From assembly GCF_023023025.1 (NCBI RefSeq), contig NZ_CP095481.1:3658001-3722000 (forward strand): DNA of 64,000 nucleotides, read 5' to 3'. This DNA is from Amycolatopsis sp. WQ 127309 (lineage in GTDB: Bacteria > Actinomycetota > Actinomycetes > Mycobacteriales > Pseudonocardiaceae). Position numbers and translations under genes: made by a program. The notes beneath the pieces are model-generated. The model saw only the letters and a list, made by a program, of their open reading frames with translations, searched no databases and had not been told where the DNA came from. Below are positions 34,503-43,189 of this stretch, piece by piece (the stretch's first letter is position 1; the number at the start of each line of letters is the position of its first letter).

Positions 34503-34511
34503 CAGCCGGCC

Positions 34512-36185
34512 TCAGTCGAGCTTGGCCGGCAGCTGGTCCCGCAGCTGCCGCTTGAGCACCTTCCCGGCGGCGGACACCGGGATCTGCTCGACGACGTGGA
34601 TCTCCCGCAACCGCTTGTACGGCACGACCTTCTCGTTGATCGCGGCCATCAGCTCGGCCGCGTCCAGGTCTCCGCGCGGCACCACGAACGCCACCGGCAG
34701 CTCGCCGACCTCGGTGTCCGGGCGGCCGACGACCGCGGCCGCCGCGACGCCCGGCATCGTGATCAGCAGCTCCTCCAGCTCGCGCGGGAAGACGTTGTAC
34801 CCCTTGTACAGCAGCATGTCCTTCTTGCGGTCCACGATGGACAGGTAGCCGTCCTCGTCGAGGATGCCGATGTCGCCCGTGTGGAGCCAGCCGTCGACCA
34901 GCGCGGCCGCCGTCTCCTCCGGGCGGTTGCGGTAGCCCTGCATGATCTGCGGGCCGCGCAGGCAGACCTCGCCCCGCTCGCCCGCCGGGACCGGGTCCTC
35001 GCCGCCTTCGGCCGGGACGACCTTGACCTGCGTGTCGAAGATCGGGACGCCCACCGAGCCGACCTTGCGGGTGCCCGAGCGGTACGTCGGCGAGATGACC
35101 GCGCCCATCGTCGCCTCGGTGAGGCCGTAGCCCTCGGCGACGACCACGCCCGGGAAGCGCTCGCGCAGCGCGTTGATCATCGCGTGGTTCATCGGCGCCG
35201 CGCCGGAACCGATCGAGCGCACCGACGAGAGGTCCGCGGTGTGGAACAACGGCGTCGCGAGCAGCGCCGCGAACAGCGCGGGCGCGCCGCCGAGACCGGT
35301 GACGCGCAGGCGTTCGGCGTCGGCGATGTAGGCGGCCGGGTCGAAGCGCGCGTGGAGCACCGTCGTCGTGCCGCCGATGATCGCCGCGTTCATCCCGCCG
35401 ATGATGCCCATCGCGTGGAACCACGGCGTCAGGTTGATCGCGACGCCGGTGCCGAGCCGCGAGGGCCACTCGTCCTCGCTGCCGATCTGGTCGATCGTGA
35501 TCTCGCCGTCCGCGTCGAGCGCCGGCACCGAGCCGGAGCCCCAGCACGAGTGCTGGAGGGTGTTGACCACGACGTTGCGGTGCGTCAGCCGCACGCCCTT
35601 CGACCGGCCGGTGGTGCCGCCGGTGTAGGCGAGGTGCGCGAGGTCGTCGTGGACGGCGATGGCGACCTCGGGCCGCGTCTCCGGCTGCCCGGCGTGGAAC
35701 GCCTCGAACTCGACCTGGTCGTCGAGCAGGTCGCCCGCCGGGTTGACGACGACGGCGAACTTCGCCGGGATCCGGCCGGCGACGCTCGCCAGCGCGCCCG
35801 CGACCGGCCCGAACGTCACGACGGCCGCGGCCTCGCAGTCGGCGAGCTGGAACGCGAGGTCGTCCGGCGGGAGCAGCGGGTTCGTCGGGCTGAAGGTGGC
35901 CCCGGCCATGAGCGTGCCGTAGTAGGCGATCGGGAACGCGAGGCAGTTCGGCAGGTGCAGCGCCACGACGTCGCCACGGCCGATGCCGCGCTCGATCAGG
36001 GCGTTCGCGAACCGGCAGGCGGCCCGGTACGTCTCGGTGAAGGTGAGGCTGCGGCCGTCTTGGGCGAAGGCGGTCCGGTCGCCCCAGCGGGTGGCGCCCG
36101 CGGCGAGGATCGAACCGACCGGGACTTCGGGGTAGTCGAGGGAGGCGGGCAAACCGGGCGGCGTCGTCGGCGCGGTGAGCGGCAT
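34512..36185 (-). CDS. Acyl-CoA synthetase (long-chain fatty acid/4-coumarate-CoA ligase-like)
   Basis: 557 residues of the adenylate-forming family. A3: LAYTGGTTGRSKGVRLTHRN (P-loop-like). A5: VVVAEGYGLTEATMG. A7/A8: WLHTGDIGILDEDGYLSIVDRKKDML. A10: PVSAAGKVLKRQLR with the catalytic Lys. It activates a carboxylic acid to acyl-AMP and then acyl-CoA. ATG 36185, preceded in frame by GTG 36188. Divergent from the acyl-CoA dehydrogenase at 36301, with a 115-base shared promoter region; the pair likely acts in one fatty acid or branched-chain oxidation route. Confidence 0.9.
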   Translation of the reverse strand: MPLTAPTTPPGLPASLDYPEVPVGSILAAGATRWGDRTAFAQDGRSLTFTETYRAACRFANALIERGIGRGDVVALHLPNCLAFPIAYYGTLMAGATFSPTNPLLPPDDLAFQLADCEAAAVVTFGPVAGALASVAGRIPAKFAVVVNPAGDLLDDQVEFEAFHAGQPETRPEVAIAVHDDLAHLAYTGGTTGRSKGVRLTHRNVVVNTLQHSCWGSGSVPALDADGEITIDQIGSEDEWPSRLGTGVAINLTPWFHAMGIIGGMNAAIIGGTTTVLHARFDPAAYIADAERLRVTGLGGAPALFAALLATPLFHTADLSSVRSIGSGAAPMNHAMINALRERFPGVVVAEGYGLTEATMGAVISPTYRSGTRKVGSVGVPIFDTQVKVVPAEGGEDPVPAGERGEVCLRGPQIMQGYRNRPEETAAALVDGWLHTGDIGILDEDGYLSIVDRKKDMLLYKGYNVFPRELEELLITMPGVAAAAVVGRPDTEVGELPVAFVVPRGDLDAAELMAAINEKVVPYKRLREIHVVEQIPVSAAGKVLKRQLRDQLPAKLD

Positions 36186-36300
36186 CACTCGACCATACGA
36201 ATTCTGCGGTCAAGGACACAAGGACGACGGCCGACGCAGTCAGTGAACGAGCGCTAACATCGGTGGAACTCTCCCGACGTCGTAGAGAAGGTGACCGGAA

Positions 36301-37458
36301 GTGACCGACGGCCTGTACCAGCTTGCCGAGGAGCACGAGGAGCTGCGGGCCGCGGTCCGGGCCCTGGCCGAGAAGGAGATCGCGCCGTACGCGGCCGAGG
36401 TCGACGAGAACGAGCGCTACCCGATCGAGGCGTACAACGCGCTGGTGAAGTCGGGCTTCAACGCCGTCCACATCGGCGAGGAGTACGACGGCCAGGGCGC
36501 GGACGCCGTCGGCGCCTGCATCGTCATCGAAGAGGTCGCCCGCGTCGATGCGTCGGCGTCGCTGATCCCGGCGGTGAACAAGCTGGGCACCCAGCCGATC
36601 ATCCTGTCGGCCTCGGAAGAGCTGAAGAAGCAGGTCCTGCCCTCGATCGCGTCGGGCGAGGCGTCGGCTTCGTACGCGCTGTCGGAGCGCGAAGCGGGCT
36701 CGGACACCGCGTCGATGCGCGCCCGCGCGCGGCTCGACGGCGACCACTGGGTCCTCAACGGCACCAAGTGCTGGATCACCAACGCGGGTGAATCGACCTG
36801 GTACACCGTGATGGTCGTGACCGACCCGGACGCGGAGAAGAAGGCCAACGGCATCTCGGCGTTCGTCGTCCACAAGGATGACCCGGGCTTCTCGGTCGGC
36901 CCGAAGGAGAAGAAGCTCGGCATCAAGGGCTCCCCGACGCGCGAGATCTACTTCGAGAACTGCACGATCCCGGCGGACCGCATCATCGGCGAGCCCGGCA
37001 CCGGCCTGAAGACGGCACTGCGCACGCTGGACCACACCCGCCCGACGATCGGCGCGCAGGCACTGGGCATCGCCCAGGGCGCGCTCGACGCGGCGATCGC
37101 GTACGTCAAGGAGCGCAAGCAGTTCGGCAAGGCGATCGCGGAGTTCCAGGGCGTCCAGTTCATGCTGGCCGACATGGGCACCAAGATCGAGGCGGCCCGC
37201 CACCTGGTCTACGCCTCCGCGGCAGCCTCCGAGCGCGGCGACAAGCGCGCGGGCTTCATGGCCTCGGCGGCGAAGATGTACGCGTCGGACATCGCGATGG
37301 AGGTGACGACGGACGCCGTCCAGCTCTTCGGCGGCGCCGGCTACACCCGCGACTTCCCGGTGGAGCGCATGATGCGCGACGCCAAGATCACGCAGATCTA
37401 CGAAGGCACGAACCAGATCCAGAAGGTCGTGATGGCCCGGGCCCTGCTCAAGGGCTGA
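36301..37458 (+). CDS. fadE25: Acyl-CoA dehydrogenase (FadE25-like)
   Basis: 385 residues from GTG 36301. ASYALSEREAGSDTASMRA and CWITNAGEST are the FAD/acyl-binding signatures; the base Glu sits in QIYEGTNQIQKVVMAR, the short-chain-type position. It makes the trans-2-enoyl-CoA in beta-oxidation. From memory it corresponds to Rv3274c (FadE25), which follows purK-purE in M. tuberculosis. It is divergent from the ligase and ends in a strong terminator. Confidence 0.88.
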   Translation: MTDGLYQLAEEHEELRAAVRALAEKEIAPYAAEVDENERYPIEAYNALVKSGFNAVHIGEEYDGQGADAVGACIVIEEVARVDASASLIPAVNKLGTQPIILSASEELKKQVLPSIASGEASASYALSEREAGSDTASMRARARLDGDHWVLNGTKCWITNAGESTWYTVMVVTDPDAEKKANGISAFVVHKDDPGFSVGPKEKKLGIKGSPTREIYFENCTIPADRIIGEPGTGLKTALRTLDHTRPTIGAQALGIAQGALDAAIAYVKERKQFGKAIAEFQGVQFMLADMGTKIEAARHLVYASAAASERGDKRAGFMASAAKMYASDIAMEVTTDAVQLFGGAGYTRDFPVERMMRDAKITQIYEGTNQIQKVVMARALLKG

Positions 37459-37474
37459 CCCACGACAGACCTCG

Positions 37475-37510
37475 AACGCCCCCGGTGCCTGCTGGTGCCG
37501 GGGGCGTTTT
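37475..37510 (+). terminator. Rho-independent terminator after fadE25
   Basis: The stem AACGCCCCCGG / CCGGGGGCGTT encloses a 12-base loop and ends in TTTT. It lies 16 bases after the fadE25 stop codon. This is the clearest classic terminator in the window. Confidence 0.85.
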
Positions 37511-37605
37511 CGTGTCGTCAAGAGACCCGCGCCGCGGGCGATCAAGATCGGCGGCCGCTAGCGCCGGAGGTTCGAGCCCGTCGCCTGCGAACCCTGGGTC
37601 CGGCT

Positions 37606-37794
37606 TCATCGGCGCTGGGCTCGGTGCCGCTTGAGGAGCGCCGTCATCGTCGCCGGGTCCTTCGCGCCGTTGAGCTCGGCCAGGAGGTCGTCGGGGCACA
37701 GCTCGTAGTGGTCGCCCCACCAGCGGCGGCCCTTGTTGTCCCAGATCCGGTAGCCGCCCGGCACGCCTCTCGCCACATAACGTCGCTTGGCCAT
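37606..37794 (-). CDS. Small conserved actinobacterial protein
   Basis: 62 residues from ATG 37794: MAKRRYVARGVPGGYRIWDN, then RRWWGDHYELCPDDLLAELN and a basic tail (LLKRHRAQRR). Start candidates at 37842 and 37857 would add 16 or 21 residues. The strong base and Trp content suggests a nucleic-acid- or ribosome-bound protein, but the function is unknown. The isolated gene is flanked by the terminator of fadE25 and the lipase promoter region. Confidence 0.6.
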   Translation of the reverse strand: MAKRRYVARGVPGGYRIWDNKGRRWWGDHYELCPDDLLAELNGAKDPATMTALLKRHRAQRR

Positions 37795-37955
37795 GCCGGG
37801 ATCCAACTGCGCCGCGCCCGGGTCGGCAAAGCGTTTTGTCATGTTCGTGAGTGTCACTCGACCCGGCTTGTGTCACACATAGCAGGTCAGCGAGCGAAAG
37901 AAAATCACTCACCAGGGGGAGTGTCCGGACAAGTTACCCGCGCGTTAATGAGTGT

Positions 37956-37971
37956 GGTGATGCAGGTCACC
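37956..37971. promoter_or_regulatory. Crp/GlxR-type cAMP-receptor site upstream of the lipase
   Basis: GGTGATGCAGGTCACC has the core GTGA-N6-TCAC of Crp-family sites (consensus TGTGA-N6-TCACA), with only the outermost pair changed (G/C). It is centred about 33 bases upstream of the lipase ATG 37997. Control of a secreted hydrolase by carbon state would be sensible. No Crp gene is in the window. Confidence 0.6.
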
Positions 37972-37996
37972 GTCGGTTCACAGAGAGGTGAATTGG

Positions 37997-38926
37997 ATGG
38001 GCTTGAGGACGCGCCGGTGGCTGGTCGCCGGGATGGCCGTGACGGCCGCGCTCGTACTGGGGGCCACCACGGCCCAAGCAGCGGTCAAGGAACCCACCGG
38101 GCCCGTGCAGCCCAACATCCTCACCGCCGCCGTCTACTCGCTCGGGGCGCCGACCATCGCGCCGCCCGGGACGAACGACTGGAACTGCAAACCGTCCGCT
38201 GAGCACCCCAATCCCGTGCTCCTCTCGAACGGGACCACCGCCAACGCCTACGAGAACTGGGCCAACCTGTCCCAGAAGCTCGCCAACGCCGGGTACTGCG
38301 TCTTCGCCGGGAACTTCGGCGGGACGCCCGGGACGTTCCTGCAGACCGTCGGGCCGATCGCCGACACCGCGAAAGCGCTTGCCGCCTTCGGGGACAGGAT
38401 CCTGAACGCGACTGGGGCCGCGAAACTCGACGTCGTCGGGCACTCGCAGGGCGGGATGAACATCCGGTACTGGATCAAGTACCTCGGCGGCGCGGCCAAG
38501 ATCAGCCGGCTCGTCGGGCTGTCGCCGTCCAACCACGGGACCGACCTCTTCGGGCTGCTGAGCACGCTCGAAATGATCCCGGGCGTGCCGGCCGTGCTCG
38601 GCAGCGTGTGCCAGTCGTGCAACGAGCAGGCCGTCGGGTCGGCCTTCCTCACCGACCTCAACGCCGGCGGCGAGACCGTGCCCGGCATCGACTACACCGT
38701 GATCCAGACGCGCTACGACGACGTCGTGACGCCGTACACGAGCGCCTACCTGAAGGCCGCGCCGAACGTGAAGAACATCCTGCTGCAGAACGTCTGCGGG
38801 CTCGACTTCACCGACCACCTCGGCATCACCTACGACCCGGTCGCCCAGGGGCTGGTGCTCAACGCGCTCGACCCGGCGCACGCGAAGACGCCGCCCTGCG
38901 TGCTGGTGCCGCCGGTGATCAGCTGA
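37997..38926 (+). CDS. Secreted lipase/esterase (lipase class 2, EstA-like)
   Basis: 309 residues. Signal peptide MGLRTRRWLVAGMAVTAALV...TAQA cleaved near residue 29. The nucleophile elbow is DVVGHSQGGMNIRYWI (GHSQG, Ser about 152), in the alpha/beta-hydrolase fold of Streptomyces and Bacillus extracellular lipases. The region near the end (DFTDHLGITYDPVAQG) holds the catalytic His, and an Asp lies in TRYDDVVTPY. Cysteines (YCVFAG; SVCQSCNEQ; NVCGLD) suggest disulfides. ATG 37997, with AGAGAGG upstream, is preferred to GTG 37988. Crp-like site just upstream. Confidence 0.9.
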   Translation: MGLRTRRWLVAGMAVTAALVLGATTAQAAVKEPTGPVQPNILTAAVYSLGAPTIAPPGTNDWNCKPSAEHPNPVLLSNGTTANAYENWANLSQKLANAGYCVFAGNFGGTPGTFLQTVGPIADTAKALAAFGDRILNATGAAKLDVVGHSQGGMNIRYWIKYLGGAAKISRLVGLSPSNHGTDLFGLLSTLEMIPGVPAVLGSVCQSCNEQAVGSAFLTDLNAGGETVPGIDYTVIQTRYDDVVTPYTSAYLKAAPNVKNILLQNVCGLDFTDHLGITYDPVAQGLVLNALDPAHAKTPPCVLVPPVIS

Positions 38927-38950
38927 GCTACGCCACATGAGATATAACCC

Positions 38951-38980
38951 ACCGCCGGGGCGGATTTCCGTCCCGGCGGT
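38951..38980. terminator. Hairpin after the lipase gene
   Basis: ACCGCCGGG-CGG and CCG-CCCGGCGGT pair around ATTT, with one bulged mismatch. It lies 25 bases after the lipase stop and 15 bases before the next start (38995). No T-run follows, so it is a Rho-type or attenuating hairpin rather than a standard terminator. Confidence 0.6.
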
Positions 38981-38994
38981 GTCACGCTCGAAGC

Positions 38995-39420
38995 ATGTAC
39001 TGGCCGGTCCCCGCGTCCTGGACACCCCGTGACGAAGCCGAGCTGGTCGCCGGCTGGCGGCTGTGGCTCGAGCTGTCCGACCGCGCCTGGCCCACGGCGG
39101 CCTGGGACGGCACCCCGGCCGGCGCGGTCCGCCAGTTGCGGGACCTCCTCGCGGCCTGCGACGAGATCGAGACGTCCTACCGCGACGCCACCGACGAGCC
39201 GTCGGCCGGCTTCCTGCGCCTCGTGCAGGGGCTCGTCCTCACCGCCGGCACCGCGATCGGCCTCTGGTGGGACGACTTCGACCAGCTCGACAGTGAGCGC
39301 GCGGCACTGCTCCACGACGACCTCGCGCGGTTCGCCGAGCAGGCGGAAGAGGTGCTGACGCTGCTCGCCGTCAACGGCGGCTGGACGCGCCTCGACGAAG
39401 AGCGCCGCCGGCCCGCCTAG
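38995..39420 (+). CDS. Hypothetical protein
   Basis: 141 residues, mostly helical and soluble, with no known domain. MYWPVPASWTPRDEAELVAG, then WRLWLELSDRAWPTAAWDG; a run of acidic helices (ETSYRDATDEPSAGF, LLHDDLARFAEQAEEVLTLL). It overlaps the next gene, on the other strand, by four bases. A codon pattern typical of the neighbourhood and a clean length support a real gene. Confidence 0.6.
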   Translation: MYWPVPASWTPRDEAELVAGWRLWLELSDRAWPTAAWDGTPAGAVRQLRDLLAACDEIETSYRDATDEPSAGFLRLVQGLVLTAGTAIGLWWDDFDQLDSERAALLHDDLARFAEQAEEVLTLLAVNGGWTRLDEERRRPA

Positions 39421-39818
39421 TGCTCGGTGAGCGTCGGGTCGGTGCCGCCGCCCTCGACCGGCAGGAACTTCGTGCCGCCGAGGACGTCGACCAGGGGCTG
39501 GTCCAGTGTCAGCTGCCGGCCCGGCCCCAGCTCCCACCCGAGCTCGACGACGGTGTCGACGTGCTCCCGGCGCTCGATCCGGTGCGCGACGTCCGGGCCG
39601 TCGAGTGACCACGTGCCGTCGAGCGCCATCCGCAGCCGCGTGGTGAGGCGGCCCGGGCCCGGGGTGTGCCAGTGGAACCGGTGGACGGCGAACGCGGTGC
39701 TCCAGCTCGTCCAGTACTGCCAGCCGGTGCCGTCCGCGCGGAACCCCAGCTCGGTGTACTCGGGCGCGCCGGGATCCAGCGCCGACTCCGACCAGTAGCC
39801 GACCAGGTGCGCGTCCAT
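39417..39818 (-). CDS. Hypothetical protein (beta-rich)
   Basis: 133 residues: MDAHLVGYWSESALDPGAPE, DGTGWQYWTSWSTAFAVHRFHWHTPG and TLDQPLVDVLGGTKFLPVEGG. The pattern of alternating hydrophobic residues and the WTxxSTAFA unit suggests a small beta-barrel (lipocalin-like), but no family was recognised. Convergent with the previous gene (4-base overlap) and divergent from the DUF1206 gene at 39898. No signal peptide. Confidence 0.6.
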   Translation of the reverse strand: MDAHLVGYWSESALDPGAPEYTELGFRADGTGWQYWTSWSTAFAVHRFHWHTPGPGRLTTRLRMALDGTWSLDGPDVAHRIERREHVDTVVELGWELGPGRQLTLDQPLVDVLGGTKFLPVEGGGTDPTLTEH

Positions 39819-39897
39819 CCGGGAATCGTCCCATCACGGTGGGCGATTAGGCCGCATGGCGCAGCCGAACGGGCTTCGCACTGGGTACCCAGCAGGC

Positions 39898-40713
39898 ATG
39901 AACCGGACAGCGGCCACGGCCCAACGAGGCGAAAAGACCGATACCGCGCAGTTGCTCGGCCGGGTCGGGATGGCCTGTTACGGCCTGGTCCACCTCGTCC
40001 TCGCCTACCTAGCCCTGCAGGTCGCGTTCGGCAGCAGCGAACAGGCCGACCAGAAGGGTGCCCTGCAGGAGATCGGCTCGACGGCGTTCGGGCAGGTCCT
40101 GCTCTGGGTGCTCGCCCTCGGGCTGGTGCTCTTCGGCCTCTGGCAGTTCATGATGGCCGCCGTCGGGTACACGTGGGTCAGCGGTGGCAAGCGGACGCGC
40201 AAGCGGATCGGCGCCGGCGCGCGCGGGGTCGTCGTGATCGCCCTGGGCTTCTCCGCCTTCAAGATCGCCACCGGCAGCGGCAGCGGGGGTTCGAGCAACC
40301 AGACCCAGCAGGAGTTCACGGCCAAGCTGCTCCAGCTGCCGTTCGGGCGGGTGCTGGTGATCATCGCCGCCGCGGCCGTGCTCGGCGTCGCGATCGCGTC
40401 CGGGGTCAAGGGCGTCAAGAAGAAGTTCCTCGAAGACCTCGACATGACCGACCTGCCGGGCAAGACCAAGCGCTGGGTCACCTGGCTCGGCCAGGCCGGT
40501 TACCTCGCCAAGGGCGTCGTGCTGGCGATCGTCGCGATCCTGCTCGCCTACGCGGGGTTCAACGCCGACCCGAACAAGGCCGGCGGGCTGGACGCCGCCC
40601 TGAAGACGCTCGCCGGCCAGCCCTTCGGCACCGTGCTGCTGAGTGTGGTGGCCCTCGGCTTCGCCGCGTTCGGCGCCTACTGCTTCGGCGCGGCCTGGGC
40701 CCACAAGCGCTGA
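39898..40713 (+). CDS. DUF1206-family membrane protein
   Basis: 271 residues with six membrane spans arranged as three repeated pairs: LLGRVGMACYGLVHLVLAYLAL, then RKRIGAGARGVVVIALGFSAF, then WLGQAGYLAKGVVLAIVAIL. This internal threefold repeat defines DUF1206. Length fits the family. Function is not known. ATG 39898 is preferred over GTG/ATG 39856. The last 37 bases overlap the convergent ribosomal-protection gene. Confidence 0.88.
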   Translation: MNRTAATAQRGEKTDTAQLLGRVGMACYGLVHLVLAYLALQVAFGSSEQADQKGALQEIGSTAFGQVLLWVLALGLVLFGLWQFMMAAVGYTWVSGGKRTRKRIGAGARGVVVIALGFSAFKIATGSGSGGSSNQTQQEFTAKLLQLPFGRVLVIIAAAAVLGVAIASGVKGVKKKFLEDLDMTDLPGKTKRWVTWLGQAGYLAKGVVLAIVAILLAYAGFNADPNKAGGLDAALKTLAGQPFGTVLLSVVALGFAAFGAYCFGAAWAHKR

Positions 40714-42497
40714 CGCCGCGGCGGTTTCCCGGGGTACGGCCGGTAGTCGCCGAACTCGCTCAGGAAGACGCTCTCGCCCCGGGTGAGCGCGGGCAGCGCC
40801 TGGGTGAGCTCGTCGACGTGGCCCGCCGGGATGGTCCCGTGCAGCGTGCACGACGCCGGGCCCAGCACGGGTTCCCCGGGCACCGCCCGCAGCTCCGCGA
40901 GCTTGACCAGCACCGCACTGACGGCGTTCGCCGGGATCTCCAGCTCGAAGCGGTGCACCGGTTCGTACACCCGCGTCCCGGCCTCGCGCAGCGCCGCCAT
41001 CAGCGCGAGCGGGGTCATCTTGCGGAAGTCGCCCGCGGCGCTGATCGGGCTGAAGAACGCCGTGTGCGTCAACGTCACCGCGCAGTCGAGCACCTCCCAG
41101 CCGTACAGGCCCTGCTCGAGCGTGCTGTGGACGGTCTCCTCGATCGCCTTGTGGAACGCCGGCGGCAATGAGCCCAGCTCGACCGACCGGCCGAACGTGA
41201 CGCCCGGCCCCGGCTCGACCCGCAGGCCGACCGTCGCGAAGAAGTACAGCCGCTGCTCCGGGTCCAGCTCCTTGACGGCCTCGCCGCGGCCGACCGGTTT
41301 CTCGACGTACAGGGTGCTCGTCGGCTCGAACTCGACGTCGATCCCGGCGCCTTCGGCCAGCATCGAGCGCAGCACCTCCTTCTGCACTTCGCCGTAGAGT
41401 CGCACGGAGATGTCGTGACCGCGCCGCCGGACGTCGATCAACGGGTCCTCTTCGGACAGTCGCGTCAGCGCGGTGAACAGCGCCGCGGTCTGCTCGGGCC
41501 GGACCGGCCGCACCACGCTCTCCAGGCTCGGCGGCGCGAACACGCCTTCGCGCGCGCCGCCGGGGGAGCCGAGCCGGTCGCCGATCCGGACGTCCCGCAG
41601 GCCGCGCAGCCGGGCGACGTCCCCGGCGAGCGCCACCTCGTCCCCGGCGACCTCGACCGCCGAGACGCGTCCGGTGAACTCGGTTTCACCGCGGTAGAAC
41701 GAGATCCGCTGGCGCGGTGCCAGCGCGCCGGAGTACAGCCGGGCGTAGGCGATCTTCTCGCCGGCGCGGCCGCGGTCGATCTTGAACACCGTCGCGGAGA
41801 GCGGCCCGTCGCCGGTGTGTTCGGTGGCCGGGAGCAGCTCGGCCATCGCCGTGACGAGGTCCGTGACGCCCGCGCCGGTGATCGCCGAGCCGGACAGCAC
41901 GGGGTGCAGCGTGCCGTGGGCGACCTGCCGGGCCAGCTCGGCGCGGCAGGCCGTGGCGTCGACGCGGTCGTCCACATAGGACTCCAGGAAGGCGTCGTCG
42001 CCGTCGGCGAGGAACTCGGCCAGGTCCTCGGGCGCGCCCAGGGGAACTGCCCGCGGCGCCAGCTTCGCGCGGACGTCGTCGAGCAGGTCACGCGCGCCCG
42101 GCCGGTCGGTCTTGTTCACGAAGATCAGCGTCGGGACGCCGAGGCGGCGCAGGGTCCGCATCAGCACGCGGGTCTGGGCCTGGACGCCTTCGACGGCGGA
42201 CACCACGAGGACGGCGCCGTCGAGCACGCGCAGGGCGCGTTCGACCTCGGCGATGAAGTCGGAGTGGCCCGGGGTGTCGATCAGCGTGATCCGGGTGCCG
42301 CCGGTCACGAAGGAGGCCACCGCGGAGCGGATGGTGATGCCGCGACGGCGTTCGAGGTCCAGGGAGTCGGTCTGGGTGTCGCCGCCGTCGACGCTGCCGA
42401 GCCGGGCGATGGCGCCGGCCTCGAAGAGCAGGCGCTCGGTCAGGCTGGTCTTACCGGCGTCGACGTGCGCGAGAATGCCGATGTTCAGGGTTTTCAC
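40677..42497 (-). CDS. Ribosomal-protection GTPase (OtrA/TetM-like)
   Basis: 606 residues of the translation-factor GTPase family. G1 AHVDAGKTSLTERL, G2 in ERRRGITI, G3 DTPGHSDF, G4 NKTDRPGA. Domains follow to a C-terminal EF-G domain IV/V-like region (SCTLHGTIPAGHVDELTQALP). Its layout matches ribosomal protection proteins that release tetracyclines from the ribosome; OtrA from actinomycetes is the nearest named type. At 606 residues it is shorter than TetM or OtrA. GTG 42497 lacks a good ribosome binding site, and an out-of-frame leader (42451-42558) overlaps it. Resistance is inferred; many actinobacteria carry such genes without producing tetracyclines. Confidence 0.85.
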   Translation of the reverse strand: MKTLNIGILAHVDAGKTSLTERLLFEAGAIARLGSVDGGDTQTDSLDLERRRGITIRSAVASFVTGGTRITLIDTPGHSDFIAEVERALRVLDGAVLVVSAVEGVQAQTRVLMRTLRRLGVPTLIFVNKTDRPGARDLLDDVRAKLAPRAVPLGAPEDLAEFLADGDDAFLESYVDDRVDATACRAELARQVAHGTLHPVLSGSAITGAGVTDLVTAMAELLPATEHTGDGPLSATVFKIDRGRAGEKIAYARLYSGALAPRQRISFYRGETEFTGRVSAVEVAGDEVALAGDVARLRGLRDVRIGDRLGSPGGAREGVFAPPSLESVVRPVRPEQTAALFTALTRLSEEDPLIDVRRRGHDISVRLYGEVQKEVLRSMLAEGAGIDVEFEPTSTLYVEKPVGRGEAVKELDPEQRLYFFATVGLRVEPGPGVTFGRSVELGSLPPAFHKAIEETVHSTLEQGLYGWEVLDCAVTLTHTAFFSPISAAGDFRKMTPLALMAALREAGTRVYEPVHRFELEIPANAVSAVLVKLAELRAVPGEPVLGPASCTLHGTIPAGHVDELTQALPALTRGESVFLSEFGDYRPYPGKPPRRQRLWAQAAPKQ

Positions 42498-42558
42498 GGG
42501 TGCGGGAGGTCCTCTGGGATGCGGTGGACAGGCCGGGTCGGACGGTCTGTCGGCGCAT
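42451..42558 (-). CDS. Possible leader peptide overlapping the ribosomal-protection gene start
   Basis: A 35-residue frame begins at ATG 42558, five bases after a strong GAGGAG, and reads MRRQTVRPGLSTASQRTSR then a very basic tail (RHSRARRRR). It ends inside the GTPase coding region in another frame. The GTPase's own GTG has a poor ribosome binding site, so ribosomes stalled on the leader could change access to it, as in tet(M)/erm attenuation. No stem-loop alternatives were calculated. Confidence 0.4.
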   Translation of the reverse strand: MRRQTVRPGLSTASQRTSRTRENPEHRHSRARRRR

Positions 42559-42712
42559 CGGGGTCTCCTCGCGGTCGTGGACGCGGATCAGGGGGACGAT
42601 AGCTCCACCGGGGCCCGCGCGAAACCGAATTCGGTCCCTGTCGGTTCCCTGTCGATCACCCTCCGGAGCTTCGATCACGGGTGCCGGGTGCCCTACTTTG
42701 GGTCGGGTCAGT

Positions 42713-42722
42713 TGAAATTTCA
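42713..42722. promoter_or_regulatory. AT-rich palindrome upstream of DoxX gene
   Basis: TGAAATTTCA is a perfect 10-base palindrome 20 bases upstream of the DoxX ATG 42743. It is strikingly AT-rich in this GC-rich region, and lies where a -10 region or repressor site for the DoxX gene would be. Length is too short for certainty. Confidence 0.4.
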
Positions 42723-42742
42723 CCGATCGGGAGTGGGCACGG

Positions 42743-43183
42743 ATGTTCGGACGATTCAAGGACGTGGCCCTGTTGCTGGGGAGGATCGGCGTCGCGGTCG
42801 TCTTCCTCGCGCACGGGATCCAGAAGTGGAACAGCGGCGTCGACGGCACGGCGAAGTTCTTCGCCATGACGGGCATCCCGCTGCCCACGGTCGCCGCGAT
42901 CTTCGCCATGACCGTCGAGATCCTCGGCTCGATCGCGTTCATCGCCGGGTTCCTGATGCCGCTGGTCGGCGTCGGCTACGTCGTGATCTCGGTCGGCGCG
43001 CTGCTCTCGGTGCACATCGACAACGGCCTCACCGGCCAGGGCGGCTACGAGCTGGTCCTGGTGCTCGCGCTCGCCGGCCTCGCCCTCGGCTTCAACGGCG
43101 GCCGCTTGACGCTGGACCACCTGCTGTGGGGCCGCAAACGCGCCCGCCGCGACACCGAAGTCGGCGAACTCCAGAACGCGTAA
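42743..43183 (+). CDS. DoxX-family membrane protein
   Basis: 146 residues with four membrane spans. The DoxX start is KDVALLLGRIGVAVVFLAHGIQKW; later AAIFAMTVEILGSIAFIAGFLMPL and LVLVLALAGLALGFNGGRLTLDHLL. DoxX proteins are linked to redox balance (in mycobacteria, a complex with superoxide dismutase and a thiosulfate sulfurtransferase), but function here is not assigned. GGGAG ribosome binding site. A type A hairpin follows seven bases after its stop. Confidence 0.88.
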   Translation: MFGRFKDVALLLGRIGVAVVFLAHGIQKWNSGVDGTAKFFAMTGIPLPTVAAIFAMTVEILGSIAFIAGFLMPLVGVGYVVISVGALLSVHIDNGLTGQGGYELVLVLALAGLALGFNGGRLTLDHLLWGRKRARRDTEVGELQNA

Positions 43184-43189
43184 CCCCGT

